64,000 nucleotides of DNA from Roseateles terrae (GCF_014192155.1 NZ_JACHXO010000005.1:248001-312000), one strand, 5' to 3'. Positions 1-8,402 are shown, counted from the stretch's first letter. Numbers and translations: made by a program. The notes: generated from the letters alone by a model not told the origin.

Positions 1-209
1 GCCGCACGGGTGCGGTTGCGGACTTCGACGAAGACCAAGGTGCCGTCCACAGCACGCATGATCAGATCGATCTCGCCGCCGCGTCCCGTCGGCCCGCGCG
101 CCACTCGATAATTGCGCATGACCAGCCGCAGACCGCGGCCCAACAGAAATTCCAGCGCACGCGCTTCGGCGTCGTCCCCCAGCGCCTTTGTGGAGAGCTT
201 CTTGAACAT
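1..209 (-). CDS. yraN: YraN/UPF0102 family endonuclease-like protein (partial, 3' end off window)
   Basis: The visible 69 codons are the N-terminal half of a YraN-family protein, a small restriction-endonuclease-fold family of unproven function, usually about 120 residues. They begin [19 protein letters not shown] and continue into the family hallmark GGEIDLI followed by VFVEVRNR; the GEIDLI Asp and the E of FVEVR are the predicted nuclease-type residues. The ATG at 209 is the only start in frame with this motif. The gene is divergent from rsmI with about 34 bases between the starts, the usual yraN/rsmI arrangement in proteobacteria. The C-terminus lies outside the window. Confidence 0.9.
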   Translation of the reverse strand, partial: MFKKLSTKALGDDAEARALEFLLGRGLRLVMRNYRVARGPTGRGGEIDLIMRAVDGTLVFVEVRNRTRA

Positions 210-243
210 CCCGTCATCTCCTTCGGCATCCCTGGCCACCCAG

Positions 244-1146
244 ATGAGCGAGGCCGCCGCCGCTGCCGCCGGACAGCAGCAATATCCGGCCGGGACGCTC
301 TATCTGGTCGCCACGCCCATCGGCAACCTCTCCGACATCACCCTCCGCGCCATCCATCTGCTGTCCCTCGTTGACGCCGTGGCCTGCGAAGACACCCGGG
401 TGAGTGCCCAGCTGCTGCGCTGGCTGGGCCTGCACAAACCGCTGGTGGCCCTGCATCAGCACAACGAGCAGTCCGCCGCGCAAGGGCTGATCGACCGCCT
501 CCGGAACGGGGAACGCATCGCCTACGTGAGTGATGCCGGCACGCCCGCCGTGTCGGACCCCGGCGCCGTGCTGGTGGCCGCGGCCCGCAGCGCCGGCATC
601 CGCGTGCTGCCGCTGCCGGGCGCCAGCAGCACGGTGACGGCCGTGAGCGTCGCCGGGGACACCCAGGCCCAGGGCTTTCGCTTCGCCGGTTTCCTGCCAA
701 CCAAGGCCGCCGAGCGGCGCACGGCCGCCGCCGCCCTGATCAGTCAGCCGCACAGCGTGGTGCTGTTCGAAGCACCGCACCGCATCCGTGACGTGCTGGA
801 CCTGCTGGCCGAACTGGCCCCGGACCAACGGCTCACCATCTGCCGCGAACTCACCAAGCAGTTCGAGACCGTCCACACCGCCCGCTGCGCCGAACTGCCG
901 GCCTGGATGCAGGCCGATGCGCAGCGCGAGCGCGGTGAGTTCGTGCTGGTGCTGCATGCCGCGCCGCCCCAGGACGATGGCGGGGAGCTCCCTGCCGAGG
1001 CGCAGCGGCAGCTGCGGGTGCTGATGCGGGAACTGCCGCTCAAACAGGCGGTGAGCCTGGCGGCGGAGCTCAGCGGTTCGCCGCGCAATGCCCTGTATCA
1101 GCAGGCGCTGGCCTGGAAGTCGGAGGCGGATGAGGCGCAGGGGTGA
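244..1146 (+). CDS. rsmI: 16S rRNA (cytidine(1402)-2'-O)-methyltransferase RsmI
   Basis: RsmI is a SAM-dependent enzyme that 2'-O-methylates C1402 in the decoding centre of 16S rRNA. The 300-residue product has the tetrapyrrole-methylase fold signatures: [13 protein letters not shown] near residues 21-33, a CEDTR motif near 49, and the SAM-binding loop [14 protein letters not shown] near 94-106. The open frame extends upstream to 112, but that part overlaps yraN antisense and is low-complexity Arg/Ser; the ATG at 244, just before the conserved N-terminus, is the better start. Length matches the family. It is divergent from yraN, with tldD downstream in the same direction after 87 bases. Confidence 0.95.
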   Translation: MSEAAAAAAGQQQYPAGTLYLVATPIGNLSDITLRAIHLLSLVDAVACEDTRVSAQLLRWLGLHKPLVALHQHNEQSAAQGLIDRLRNGERIAYVSDAGTPAVSDPGAVLVAAARSAGIRVLPLPGASSTVTAVSVAGDTQAQGFRFAGFLPTKAAERRTAAAALISQPHSVVLFEAPHRIRDVLDLLAELAPDQRLTICRELTKQFETVHTARCAELPAWMQADAQRERGEFVLVLHAAPPQDDGGELPAEAQRQLRVLMRELPLKQAVSLAAELSGSPRNALYQQALAWKSEADEAQG

Positions 1147-1233
1147 CAAGGTCGCCCTACGCCCGGAATGGGTAAATAAGGGGGACGAAAAACGGGCGAT
1201 GCGCTGCAAGCCCTGGCTGCCTACAATCAGCCC

Positions 1234-2697
1234 ATGATTTCGCGCGAACCCACCCTGGCCCGTCTGGTCACTGCCCGTGCCCAGCTGTTGGAACCTTTCG
1301 GCCTGACCGATGCCTCGCTGTCCCAGGCGCTGCGCCTGATCACCGAGCATCGCGTCGATGACGCCGATCTTTATTTCCAGACCACCCGCGCCGAGGGATG
1401 GAGCCTGGAAGAGGGCATTGTCAAAAGCGGCAGCTTCTCCATTGACCAGGGCGTCGGTGTGCGCGCCGTGGCGGGTGAAAAAACCGCTTTCGCCTATTCC
1501 GATGACATCTCTGAAGCCGCCCTGCTGGACGCCGCCCGCACGGTGCGCGCCATCGCCAGCGCCGGCCAGAGCAAGCGGGTGAAGGTGCCGTCCGAACCGG
1601 TGGTGGCCCCCAGCCGCGCGCTGTATGGAGACGCCGATCCCATCGCCAGCCTCGACAGCACCGAAAAGGTGGCCCTGCTCGAGCGCACCGAACGTCTGGC
1701 CCGCGCCAAAGACCCGCGCATCGCGCAGGTGATGGCTGGTCTGGCGGCCGAACATGAAGTGGTGCTGATCGCCCGGGCAGACGGGACGCTGGCCGCCGAC
1801 GTGCGTCCGCTGGTGCGGCTGTCCGTCACCGTCATCGCTGAAAGCAATGGTCGGCGTGAAGTCGGCTCCGGCGGCGGCGGCGGCCGGTTCGGCCTGGCCT
1901 ATTTCACCGACGAGATGATTGCCTCCTATGTGGATCAGGCCGTCACTGCCGCGTTGACCAACCTCGAATCGCGTCCGGCGCCGGCCGGCGAGATGACCGT
2001 GGTGCTGGGCCCGGGCTGGCCCGGCGTGCTGCTGCACGAGGCGGTCGGTCACGGTCTGGAGGGCGACTTCAACCGCAAGGGTTCCAGCACCTTCGCAGGG
2101 CGCATCGGCCAGCGGGTGGCCGCCAAGGGGGTCACCGTGCTGGACGACGGCACGCTGCCCGACCGCCGAGGTTCCCTCAATGTGGACGACGAAGGCTGCG
2201 CCTCCCAGCGCAATGTGCTGATCGAGGACGGCATCCTCAAGGGCTACATCCAGGATGCGATGAATGCGCGCCTGATGAAGGTGGCGCCCACCGGCAATGG
2301 CCGCCGCGAAAGCTACGCCCACCTGCCGATGCCGCGCATGACCAACACCTACATGCTGGGTGGCGACAAGACGCCGGAAGAAATCATCGCCAGCATCGAC
2401 AAGGGCCTGTACGCCACCAACTTTGGCGGCGGCCAGGTGGATATCACATCCGGCAAGTTCGTGTTCTCTGCCAGCGAAGCCTGGTGGGTGGAAAAGGGCA
2501 AGCTGCTCTATCCGGTCAAGGGCGCCACCCTGATCGGCAATGGCCCGGACGCGATGAACCGTGTCTCGATGATCGGCAACGACATGAAGCTGGACACCGG
2601 CGTGGGTGTCTGCGGCAAGGAAGGCCAGAGCGTTCCGGTCGGCGTCGGCCAGCCCACACTGCGCATCGACGGCATCACGGTCGGCGGCACGGCTTGA
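1234..2697 (+). CDS. tldD: Metalloprotease TldD
   Basis: TldD forms a heterodimeric zinc protease with TldE/PmbA that degrades unfolded peptides; in other bacteria it processes microcin B17 and the antitoxin CcdA. The 487-residue protein carries the zinc-binding HEAVGH motif (H268, E269, H273) inside LLHEAVGHGLEGDF, and near the C-terminus the conserved GVCGKEGQSVPVGVGQP segment that supplies the family's metal-ligand Cys. Length is typical (about 480). No tldE/pmbA is in the window, as is common since the two subunits are usually unlinked. The ATG at 1234 is the only sensible start. Confidence 0.96.
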   Translation: MISREPTLARLVTARAQLLEPFGLTDASLSQALRLITEHRVDDADLYFQTTRAEGWSLEEGIVKSGSFSIDQGVGVRAVAGEKTAFAYSDDISEAALLDAARTVRAIASAGQSKRVKVPSEPVVAPSRALYGDADPIASLDSTEKVALLERTERLARAKDPRIAQVMAGLAAEHEVVLIARADGTLAADVRPLVRLSVTVIAESNGRREVGSGGGGGRFGLAYFTDEMIASYVDQAVTAALTNLESRPAPAGEMTVVLGPGWPGVLLHEAVGHGLEGDFNRKGSSTFAGRIGQRVAAKGVTVLDDGTLPDRRGSLNVDDEGCASQRNVLIEDGILKGYIQDAMNARLMKVAPTGNGRRESYAHLPMPRMTNTYMLGGDKTPEEIIASIDKGLYATNFGGGQVDITSGKFVFSASEAWWVEKGKLLYPVKGATLIGNGPDAMNRVSMIGNDMKLDTGVGVCGKEGQSVPVGVGQPTLRIDGITVGGTA

Positions 2698-2788
2698 CGG
2701 ATTGCGCGCCCCGTTCCCTCCCGAAGCCTGCCTCAAGGCGTTCCGGCGGGACGTGGTGCGCCAGTCACACCGGCCCTGTGCAGGGGCC

Positions 2789-2818
2789 TTGACGGGCCCT
2801 GAAGGTCCGAGGCACTAT
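2789..2818 (+). promoter_or_regulatory. Candidate sigma-70 promoter for the aroG leader
   Basis: TTGACG (2789-2794) is a good -35. With an 18-base spacer the -10 would be CACTAT (2813-2818), which keeps only the key A2, A5 and T6. Transcription would then begin close to 2825, the first base of the leader peptide ATG. The match is moderate and the start site is inferred. A GC-rich inverted repeat, GGCCC (2772-2776) with GGGCC (2784-2788), abuts the -35. Confidence 0.3.
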
Positions 2819-2824
2819 CAGTCC

Positions 2825-2902
2825 ATGCGTTTCGTCGGCAAGTTTTATTTTGCTTTCTTTTGGTTCTCGCACCGCCCCGGCGGAGGAGAGGCGAACGCAT
2901 AA
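2825..2902 (+). CDS. Aromatic-amino-acid leader peptide of the aroG attenuator (25 aa)
   Basis: This 25-codon frame starts MRFVGKFYFAFFWF and ends in TAA at 2900-2902. Residues 3-14 contain six Phe, one Tyr and one Trp, a density comparable to the E. coli pheA leader and not expected by chance. It lies 112 bases upstream of DAHP synthase, the entry enzyme of aromatic synthesis, and is followed by an intrinsic terminator. Its function is inferred: ribosomes stalling on Phe/Tyr/Trp codons would report shortage of charged aromatic tRNAs. A GAGG at 2809-2812 sits 12 bases before the ATG, so the ribosome binding site is weak or the message starts at the ATG. It is too short for most gene callers. 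Confidence 0.8.
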   Translation: MRFVGKFYFAFFWFSHRPGGGEANA

Positions 2903-2959
2903 GCAAGCGCCAAGAATCCTCAAAAAACCGCCGGGTCTCACCACCCGGCGGTTTTTTTT
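2871..2959 (+). promoter_or_regulatory. Transcription attenuator (alternative RNA hairpins) controlling aroG
   Basis: CCCGGCGG occurs twice, at 2876-2883 inside the leader-peptide codons and at 2944-2951. Both copies are perfect complements of CCGCCGGG at 2928-2935. Pairing 2928-2935 with 2944-2951 makes the terminator; pairing it with 2876-2883 makes an antiterminator that precludes it. A small protective hairpin, CCGC (2872-2875) with GCGG (2880-2883), can sequester the upstream copy. A ribosome stalled on the FFWF codons (2855-2866) would cover about 2872-2876 and free the antiterminator strand; one that reaches the stop at 2900 would cover 2876-2883 and allow termination. This is the classical trp/phe attenuation geometry. 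Confidence 0.75.
2922..2959 (+). terminator. Intrinsic terminator of the aroG attenuator
   Basis: Stem CCGCCGGG (2928-2935) / CCCGGCGG (2944-2951), loop of 8, flanked by six A's (2922-2927) and followed by eight T's (2952-2959). It lies 55 bases upstream of the aroG ATG, so it would block aroG unless antitermination occurs. It could also stop read-through from tldD. Confidence 0.9.
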
Positions 2960-3014
2960 CGTCCCTTGACTCCTCCCCCCTTCACCCCTCCATCCAGACA
3001 CGAAAGCCTGACTC

Positions 3015-4154
3015 ATGAATGCCAAGTCCCAACACCCTTACGGAAGCGCTCAGGAGGCGGAGCGCTGGTATTCGCCGCAGGACAAAACGAGCCAAACCGA
3101 CGACGAACGCATTCTGGATATCACGCCCTTGCCGCCCCCCGAACACCTCATCCGCTTCTTCCCCATCCGTGGCACGGCCATGGAACAGCTGGTGGTGGGC
3201 ACCCGGCAGCGCATCCGGCGCATCATCGAGGGGCAGGACGACCGGCTGCTGGTGATCATCGGCCCGTGCTCCATCCATGACCCGGCGGCGGCGCTCGAAT
3301 ACGCCCGCCGTCTGGTGGCCCAGCGTGACCGGTATGCCGACACCCTGGAGATCGTGATGCGGGTCTACTTCGAGAAGCCGCGCACGACGGTGGGCTGGAA
3401 GGGGCTGATCAACGACCCCTACCTCGATGAAAGCTACCGCATTGACGAAGGCCTGCGTATTGCGCGCCAACTCTTGCTGGACATCAATCGCCTGGGCGTA
3501 CCGGCGGGCTCGGAGTTCCTGGATGTGATCTCGCCGCAGTACATCGGCGATCTGATTTCCTGGGGGGCCATCGGCGCCCGCACCACCGAAAGCCAGGTGC
3601 ACCGCGAGCTCGCCTCCGGCCTGTCGGCACCGATCGGCTTCAAGAACGGCACCGACGGCAACATCAAGATCGCCACCGATGCCATCCAGGCCGCCGCCCG
3701 GCCGCATCACTTCCTGTCGGTGCACAAGAATGGCCAGGTGGCAATTGTCGAGACGGGGGGCAATCCGGACTGCCATGTCATCCTGCGTGGCGGCAAGACG
3801 CCCAATTACGACGCCCAGAGCGTCGGGGCCGCCTGTGCCGACCTGGCGGCGGCGCAGCTGCCCACCCGACTGATGGTGGACTGTTCCCATGCCAACAGCA
3901 GCAAGAAGCATGAGCGGCAGCTGGATGTGGCCCGGGACATCGCCGGCCAGATCCGTGAAGGCAGCCGCCAGATCTTCGGCGTGATGGTGGAGAGCCATCT
4001 GCAGGGCGGTGCCCAGAAGTTCAGCCCCGGCAAGGACGATCCGTCCCAGCTGGAATACGGCAAGAGCATCACCGACGCCTGCCTGGCCTGGGATGACTCG
4101 CTGGAGGTGCTGGAGGTGCTGAGCCAAGCGGTGGCTGCGTCGCGCCAGGGGTAA
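3015..4154 (+). CDS. aroG: 3-deoxy-7-phosphoheptulonate (DAHP) synthase, class I
   Basis: The enzyme condenses phosphoenolpyruvate and erythrose 4-phosphate to DAHP, the first committed step to chorismate, Phe, Tyr and Trp. The 379-residue protein is the AroF/G/H type: IIGPCSIHDP near residues 80-89, YFEKPRTTVGWKG, LISWGAIGARTTESQ, GFKNGTDG and the metal-site LMVDCSHANSSKKH near 285-298. Length is slightly above E. coli AroG because of an N-terminal extension of about 30 residues. Which amino acid feeds back on the enzyme cannot be read with confidence. The upstream leader peptide and attenuator imply transcriptional control by aromatic amino acid supply. The gene appears monocistronic; a 9-bp inverted repeat (4224-4232 with 4246-4254) follows without a U-tract. 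Confidence 0.96.
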   Translation: MNAKSQHPYGSAQEAERWYSPQDKTSQTDDERILDITPLPPPEHLIRFFPIRGTAMEQLVVGTRQRIRRIIEGQDDRLLVIIGPCSIHDPAAALEYARRLVAQRDRYADTLEIVMRVYFEKPRTTVGWKGLINDPYLDESYRIDEGLRIARQLLLDINRLGVPAGSEFLDVISPQYIGDLISWGAIGARTTESQVHRELASGLSAPIGFKNGTDGNIKIATDAIQAAARPHHFLSVHKNGQVAIVETGGNPDCHVILRGGKTPNYDAQSVGAACADLAAAQLPTRLMVDCSHANSSKKHERQLDVARDIAGQIREGSRQIFGVMVESHLQGGAQKFSPGKDDPSQLEYGKSITDACLAWDDSLEVLEVLSQAVAASRQG

Positions 4155-4233
4155 GCGCGGCCGGCGACCGCCATCGCCGGATGCATCCCTGCGGCGCCGG
4201 CCGGCCCGTTGATCCTCTCTTGCGCGGGGCCCT

Positions 4234-4261
4234 CTTGAAAAAGCCGGGCCCCGCCTCATCT
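4234..4261 (+). promoter_or_regulatory. Heat-shock (sigma-32, RpoH) promoter of htpG
   Basis: CTTGAAA at 4234-4240 is the exact sigma-32 -35 consensus. After a 13-base spacer, CCTCATCT at 4254-4261 differs from the -10 consensus CCCCATNT at one position. Transcription would begin near 4268-4270, leaving a leader of about 35 bases before htpG at 4303. It overlaps a GC-rich inverted repeat (4224-4254). Confidence 0.75.
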
Positions 4262-4302
4262 GCTGTGCCATCCACAATCCTGCAACGGCATACCGAAAAG
4301 AG

Positions 4303-6204
4303 ATGGACAAGCAAACCCATTCGTTCCAGGCCGAGGTCAAGCAGATCCTGCATCTGGTGACCCATTCGCTCTATTCCAACAAGGAAATCTTCCTGCGGGA
4401 GCTGGTCAGCAATGCCTCCGACGCCTGCGACAAGCTGCGTTTCGAGGCGCTGGACAACGCCGCCCTGTTCGAGGACCAGCCGACGCTGGAAATCCGGGTG
4501 TCGTTTGACGCCGATGCCCGCACCGTGACCATCAGCGACACCGGCATCGGTCTGTCGGCCGAAGAAGCCATTGCGCATCTGGGCACCATTGCCAAGAGCG
4601 GCACTCGCGAATTCATGGCGCGGCTGGAAGGCGACCAGAAGAAGGACGCCAACCTCATCGGCCAGTTCGGCGTCGGTTTTTATTCCGGCTTCATCGTGGC
4701 CGACCGCATCACCGTCGAGTCGCGCCGTGCCGGCCTGCCCGCCGACCAGGGCGTGCGCTGGACGTCCGAAGGCACGGGTGACTTCGAAGTCGAAACCATC
4801 ACCAAGCCGGGCCGAGGCACCAACGTCATCCTGCATCTGCGGGAAGGCGAAGATGAATTCCTGAAGACCTGGCGCCTGAAGTCGGTCATCAGCAAGTACT
4901 CCGACCACATCTCCCTGCCGATTCTGATGCGCAAGGAAGAGTGGGATGCGGACAAGGCCGAGCAGGTACTCAAGGACGAGTGGGAGCCGGTAAACAAAGC
5001 CTCCGCCCTGTGGACGCGCAGCAAGAGCGACATCACCCAGGACGAGTACGACAGCTTCTACAAGCAGATCAGCTACGACACCGAAGCGCCGCTGGCCTTC
5101 ACCCACAACCGGGTGGAAGGGCGTAGCGAATACACGCAGCTGCTCTACATCCCGGCCAAGGCGCCGTTCGACCTGTGGAACCGCGACAAGCGCGGCGGCG
5201 TGAAGCTCTATGTGAAGCGTGTCTTCATCATGGACGATGCCGAAGCGTTGATGCCGGTGTACCTGCGCTTCGTCAAGGGCGTGATCGACTCGGCCGACCT
5301 GCCGCTGAACGTCAGCCGCGAGCTGCTGCAGGAGAGCCGCGATGTGAAGGCCATCCGCGAAGGTTCGACCAAGCGGGTGCTCTCGATGCTGGAAGCCCTG
5401 GCCAACAGCGAAGACGTGTCCGACAAGGACAAGTACGCCCGGTTCTGGAAGGACTTCGGCCAGGTGCTGAAGGAAGGCGTCGGCGAAGACGCGACCAACC
5501 AGGAGCGGCTGGTCAAGCTGCTGCGTTTTGCTTCGACGCATGCCGACGAAGGCGTGAGCTTCCAGGACTACGTCAGCCGGATGAAGGAAGGCCAGGAGGT
5601 CATCTACTACATCACCGCCGACAGCCTCGCGGCCGCCAAGAACAGCCCGCAGCTGGAAGTCTTCCGCAAGAAGGACATCGAAGTGATGCTGCTGGTGGAC
5701 CGGGTGGACGAGTGGATGCTCTCCCACCTGTACGAGTTCGAAGGCAAGTCGCTGCAGTCGGTGGCCAAGGGTTCGGTGGACCTGGGCCAGCTGCAGGACG
5801 AAGAGGAAAAGAAGAAGGCCGAGGAAGCTGCCGAGGCCTTCAAGCCGATGCTGGAGAAGCTCAAGTCCGCCCTCGAGGGCAAGGCCAAGGACGTCCGGGT
5901 GACCACCCGTCTGGTGGATTCACCGGCCTGCATCGTGGTGGAAGAGGGCGACATCAGCGGCCACCTGGCGCGCATGCTGAAGCAGGCCGGCCAGACGGCG
6001 CCGGTGTCGCAGCCGACGCTGGAAGTGAACCCGGACCATGCGCTGGTGCGCAAGCTCGGGGACATCAGCCAGCAGGACGGCGACAGCGATCGCTTCAAGG
6101 ATCTGGCGCTGGTGCTGTTCGACCAGGCGTTGCTGGCGGAAGGCGGCTCGTTGGAAGATCCGTCCGCCTATGTGAAGCGCGTCAACGCGCTGCTGCTGGG
6201 CTGA
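4303..6204 (+). CDS. htpG: Molecular chaperone HtpG (bacterial Hsp90)
   Basis: HtpG is the ATP-dependent cytosolic Hsp90 dimer that remodels late folding intermediates with DnaK. The 633-residue protein has the GHKL ATPase domain (about 1-230) with [14 protein letters not shown], the ATP-lid motif SDTGIGLS near 77-84 and [11 protein letters not shown] near 118-128. It continues with the middle domain containing the catalytic-loop Arg region ([10 protein letters not shown]) and the C-terminal dimerisation domain. Length matches E. coli HtpG (624). The ribosome binding site is weak (AAAAGAG before 4303). A strong sigma-32-type promoter lies just upstream, fitting heat-shock induction. Confidence 0.98.
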   Translation: MDKQTHSFQAEVKQILHLVTHSLYSNKEIFLRELVSNASDACDKLRFEALDNAALFEDQPTLEIRVSFDADARTVTISDTGIGLSAEEAIAHLGTIAKSGTREFMARLEGDQKKDANLIGQFGVGFYSGFIVADRITVESRRAGLPADQGVRWTSEGTGDFEVETITKPGRGTNVILHLREGEDEFLKTWRLKSVISKYSDHISLPILMRKEEWDADKAEQVLKDEWEPVNKASALWTRSKSDITQDEYDSFYKQISYDTEAPLAFTHNRVEGRSEYTQLLYIPAKAPFDLWNRDKRGGVKLYVKRVFIMDDAEALMPVYLRFVKGVIDSADLPLNVSRELLQESRDVKAIREGSTKRVLSMLEALANSEDVSDKDKYARFWKDFGQVLKEGVGEDATNQERLVKLLRFASTHADEGVSFQDYVSRMKEGQEVIYYITADSLAAAKNSPQLEVFRKKDIEVMLLVDRVDEWMLSHLYEFEGKSLQSVAKGSVDLGQLQDEEEKKKAEEAAEAFKPMLEKLKSALEGKAKDVRVTTRLVDSPACIVVEEGDISGHLARMLKQAGQTAPVSQPTLEVNPDHALVRKLGDISQQDGDSDRFKDLALVLFDQALLAEGGSLEDPSAYVKRVNALLLG

Positions 6205-6258
6205 CGCGGGACGCGCCGCAGCGGCCGCTGCAACGGCGGCCGCTGTTCGGTCGTGCCG

Positions 6259-7278
6259 TCAGTCCCAGCGGGGCATGCCGGAGGCCTTTTCGGCCTCCGT
6301 CTGCATCGCGTCCAGCTGCTCACGCAGCTTGACCACCTGATCGCTCCAGTAGTTGGGCGTTCCGAACCAGGGGAAGGCCAGCGGAAACGCCGGGTCGTCC
6401 CAGCGGCGGGCCAGCCAGGCGCTGTGGTGGATCATGCGCTGGGTGCGCAGCGCTTCGATCAGCCGCAGCTCGCGCCAGTCGAATTCCCGCACGCTTTCAT
6501 AACCGTCCAGCAGCGCATCCAGCTGCTGACGCGCGGCGTCCGGTTCCCCGGACAGCATCATCCACAAGTCCTGGACCGCAGGGCCTTGCATCGCATCGTC
6601 CAGGTCGACGAAGTGCGGGCCGCGGTCGGGTGTCCACAGCAGGTTGCCGGGATGGCAGTCCCCGTGCAGGCGCAGGCTGCGCACGGTGGGATGCTGGTCG
6701 AAGGCTGCCTGGATGGCGTCGATGCAGCGCTGCGCGGCGTCGTGCCACTGCGGCGCGACATCCGGGGCCAGCACGTCATGGTTGCGCAGCCAGTCGCGAG
6801 CGTCTCGCGCCGGCTGTGCGCTGTTCCAGGACACCCGGTGAACAAACGGCTGCCGCTGGCCGGCCTCATGCAGGCGGGCCAGGAAACGACCGATCCAGCG
6901 CAGCACCTCCGGATCTTCCAGTTCCGGCGCGCGTCCGCCCTGGCGCGGAGACACGGCGAAACGGACGTCGTCCATATGGGCCAGTGTGGTGCTTTGTCCG
7001 TCCACCTCCAGCATCATCGGCGCCACCACCGGCACTTCGGCATCCACCAGCTCGCGGGCGAACTGATGCTCCTCCAGGATCTGCGCATCGGTCCAACGGC
7101 CGCCGCGATAGAACTTGGCGACGACCGCACTGCCATCTTCAAGGTAGGCCTGGAGCACGCGGTTCTCGTAAGAGTTCAGCTGCAGCAGGCGGCCGTCCGG
7201 ACGCAGACCGGCATGCTCCAGCGCATCGAGCATGCGCTCCGGGGTGAGGTGGCCGAAACCGGCCGTGGGTGAGGTCAT
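6259..7278 (-). CDS. srkA: Stress response kinase SrkA (YihE-type Ser/Thr kinase)
   Basis: SrkA is an aminoglycoside-phosphotransferase-fold protein kinase that protects against stress-induced death in E. coli, counteracting MazEF-linked killing. The 339-residue product matches it closely: LNSYENRVLQ, VAKFYRGGRWTDAQILEEHQF near 53-73, the catalytic loop LHGDCHPGNLLW and the metal-binding HFVDLDDAMQGPAVQDLWMML. Homology to E. coli SrkA extends upstream of the internal Met16, which supports the ATG at 7278. No Shine-Dalgarno sequence is visible. The start codon lies two bases beyond the U-rich tail of an intrinsic terminator (7281-7308), an odd arrangement described separately. Confidence 0.93.
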   Translation of the reverse strand: MTSPTAGFGHLTPERMLDALEHAGLRPDGRLLQLNSYENRVLQAYLEDGSAVVAKFYRGGRWTDAQILEEHQFARELVDAEVPVVAPMMLEVDGQSTTLAHMDDVRFAVSPRQGGRAPELEDPEVLRWIGRFLARLHEAGQRQPFVHRVSWNSAQPARDARDWLRNHDVLAPDVAPQWHDAAQRCIDAIQAAFDQHPTVRSLRLHGDCHPGNLLWTPDRGPHFVDLDDAMQGPAVQDLWMMLSGEPDAARQQLDALLDGYESVREFDWRELRLIEALRTQRMIHHSAWLARRWDDPAFPLAFPWFGTPNYWSDQVVKLREQLDAMQTEAEKASGMPRWD

Positions 7279-7280
7279 CA

Positions 7281-7308
7281 GAAAAGCAAAACGGCGCTCT
7301 CGCGCCGT
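7281..7308 (-). terminator. Intrinsic terminator after the DUF2726 gene, abutting the srkA start
   Basis: On the minus strand a perfect 7-bp stem (ACGGCGC 7291-7297 / GCGCCGT 7302-7308, loop of 4) is followed by TTTTGCTTTTC running to the srkA ATG. It terminates the DUF2726 transcript, or acts as a leader hairpin for srkA. Confidence 0.7.
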
Positions 7309-7334
7309 CGGTCCGGTGGGCAGAAGCTGCTAGC

Positions 7335-8186
7335 TTAGCGCCGCAGATGCCGCGGCGTGTCGACCACCACGCCGGCAATGTCGTGATCGGTGTCCTCACT
7401 GAACTGGGAGTCCAGGGGGGACAGGGACGAATCCCCTCCGACGTTGCCACGCGGCCGGTAGCCCCGCACGCGCGGTTCGCCGGAGACTGAATGGCCGTCC
7501 CCCGTGCCGCCCAGACCGTCCATGCGACTGTCCGGGGCGAAGAAGGAGTCGCTGAATACCGACGAATCGTTCCACAAGGTGTTGCGGCCCGGCACCCGGC
7601 GCTGGCCGGTACCGCCGGCGTTGCCCGCCGATACGCTGGCTGCAGCAGCGGCGAGCGACGCACTGCGGCTGGCGCTGCGCGGCTGCGGACCGCGCGAGCT
7701 CTGGTTGCTGTAGGGCACCAGCAGCTGCAACTCGGACACGGTGGGCATGTGGTCCGGTGTGGTGCGCAGGTAGCGGATGCGGCAGGCTCCCATCACTTCC
7801 TGCTTGATCTGCAGGCTGCGGGCGCTGCCGGCACGCTGGGTGTCCAGATCCACGGCGGCCAGCACCCGACCATTGGGACTGCAGATGGCAAAGTTGACGC
7901 TGATGCCGCCCAGCAGGTCATACCAGTAACGTACTTCCTTGGCCTCGGTCGGCTGGCAAAAACGCACCAGGGGCAGCTTGGCCATGATCACATGGTGCGG
8001 CAGCGCTTCTCGCAGCAGCCGGAACACGCGGCGTTCGTCAGCGCTGAAGACGGGGCGTGCCGTCAGCGACCATTCGGTGGGCAAGGCTTTGCGCCGCTGC
8101 GGACGACGCAGCAGCAGGACGGCCGTCAGACCCAGTCCGACAGCGCCTCCGACGCCTGCAACGACCCACGGCAAAGTATTGAGCAT
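7335..8186 (-). CDS. DUF2726 domain protein with N-terminal membrane anchor
   Basis: The 283-residue protein starts with one hydrophobic segment (about 5-26, LPWVVAGVGGAVGLGLTAVL) followed by RRPQRRK, so it is probably anchored with its C-terminus in the cytoplasm. Residues about 45-170 resemble DUF2726: FSADERRVFRLLREAL, a VRYWYDLLGGISVNFAICSPNGRVLAAVDLD segment and a late RIRYLRTTPDHMPTVSELQLLV. Some DUF2726 proteins are linked to nuclease-like folds, but no function is established and I do not assign one. The last 110 residues are low-complexity Ser/Gly/Arg and look disordered. It precedes srkA on the same strand, separated by a terminator. Confidence 0.75.
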   Translation of the reverse strand: MLNTLPWVVAGVGGAVGLGLTAVLLLRRPQRRKALPTEWSLTARPVFSADERRVFRLLREALPHHVIMAKLPLVRFCQPTEAKEVRYWYDLLGGISVNFAICSPNGRVLAAVDLDTQRAGSARSLQIKQEVMGACRIRYLRTTPDHMPTVSELQLLVPYSNQSSRGPQPRSASRSASLAAAAASVSAGNAGGTGQRRVPGRNTLWNDSSVFSDSFFAPDSRMDGLGGTGDGHSVSGEPRVRGYRPRGNVGGDSSLSPLDSQFSEDTDHDIAGVVVDTPRHLRR

Positions 8187-8402
8187 GTCCCGATCATTCG
8201 AAAATCTGCGGGCACGGCACCCGTCGTGACGGATCTCACGGCTTGAACCGTGCCCAGATCGGCGCGAATGTAGCCTAAAGTCGTTACAAGATGCGTCTGG
8301 ATGGCCCCCCTGGATCGGGTGGACCAGCCAGTGAATTGGTAGGGACCAGTGGGGTGGGTGACCGCTTGCGCTCGAACGTCCCTGTGGCGGCGCCGGAAGG
8401 GC

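Noticed and set aside
214-2736. An 840-codon minus-strand frame opposite rsmI and tldD.
   Set aside because: Shadow of two recognised genes; low-complexity composition and no motif.
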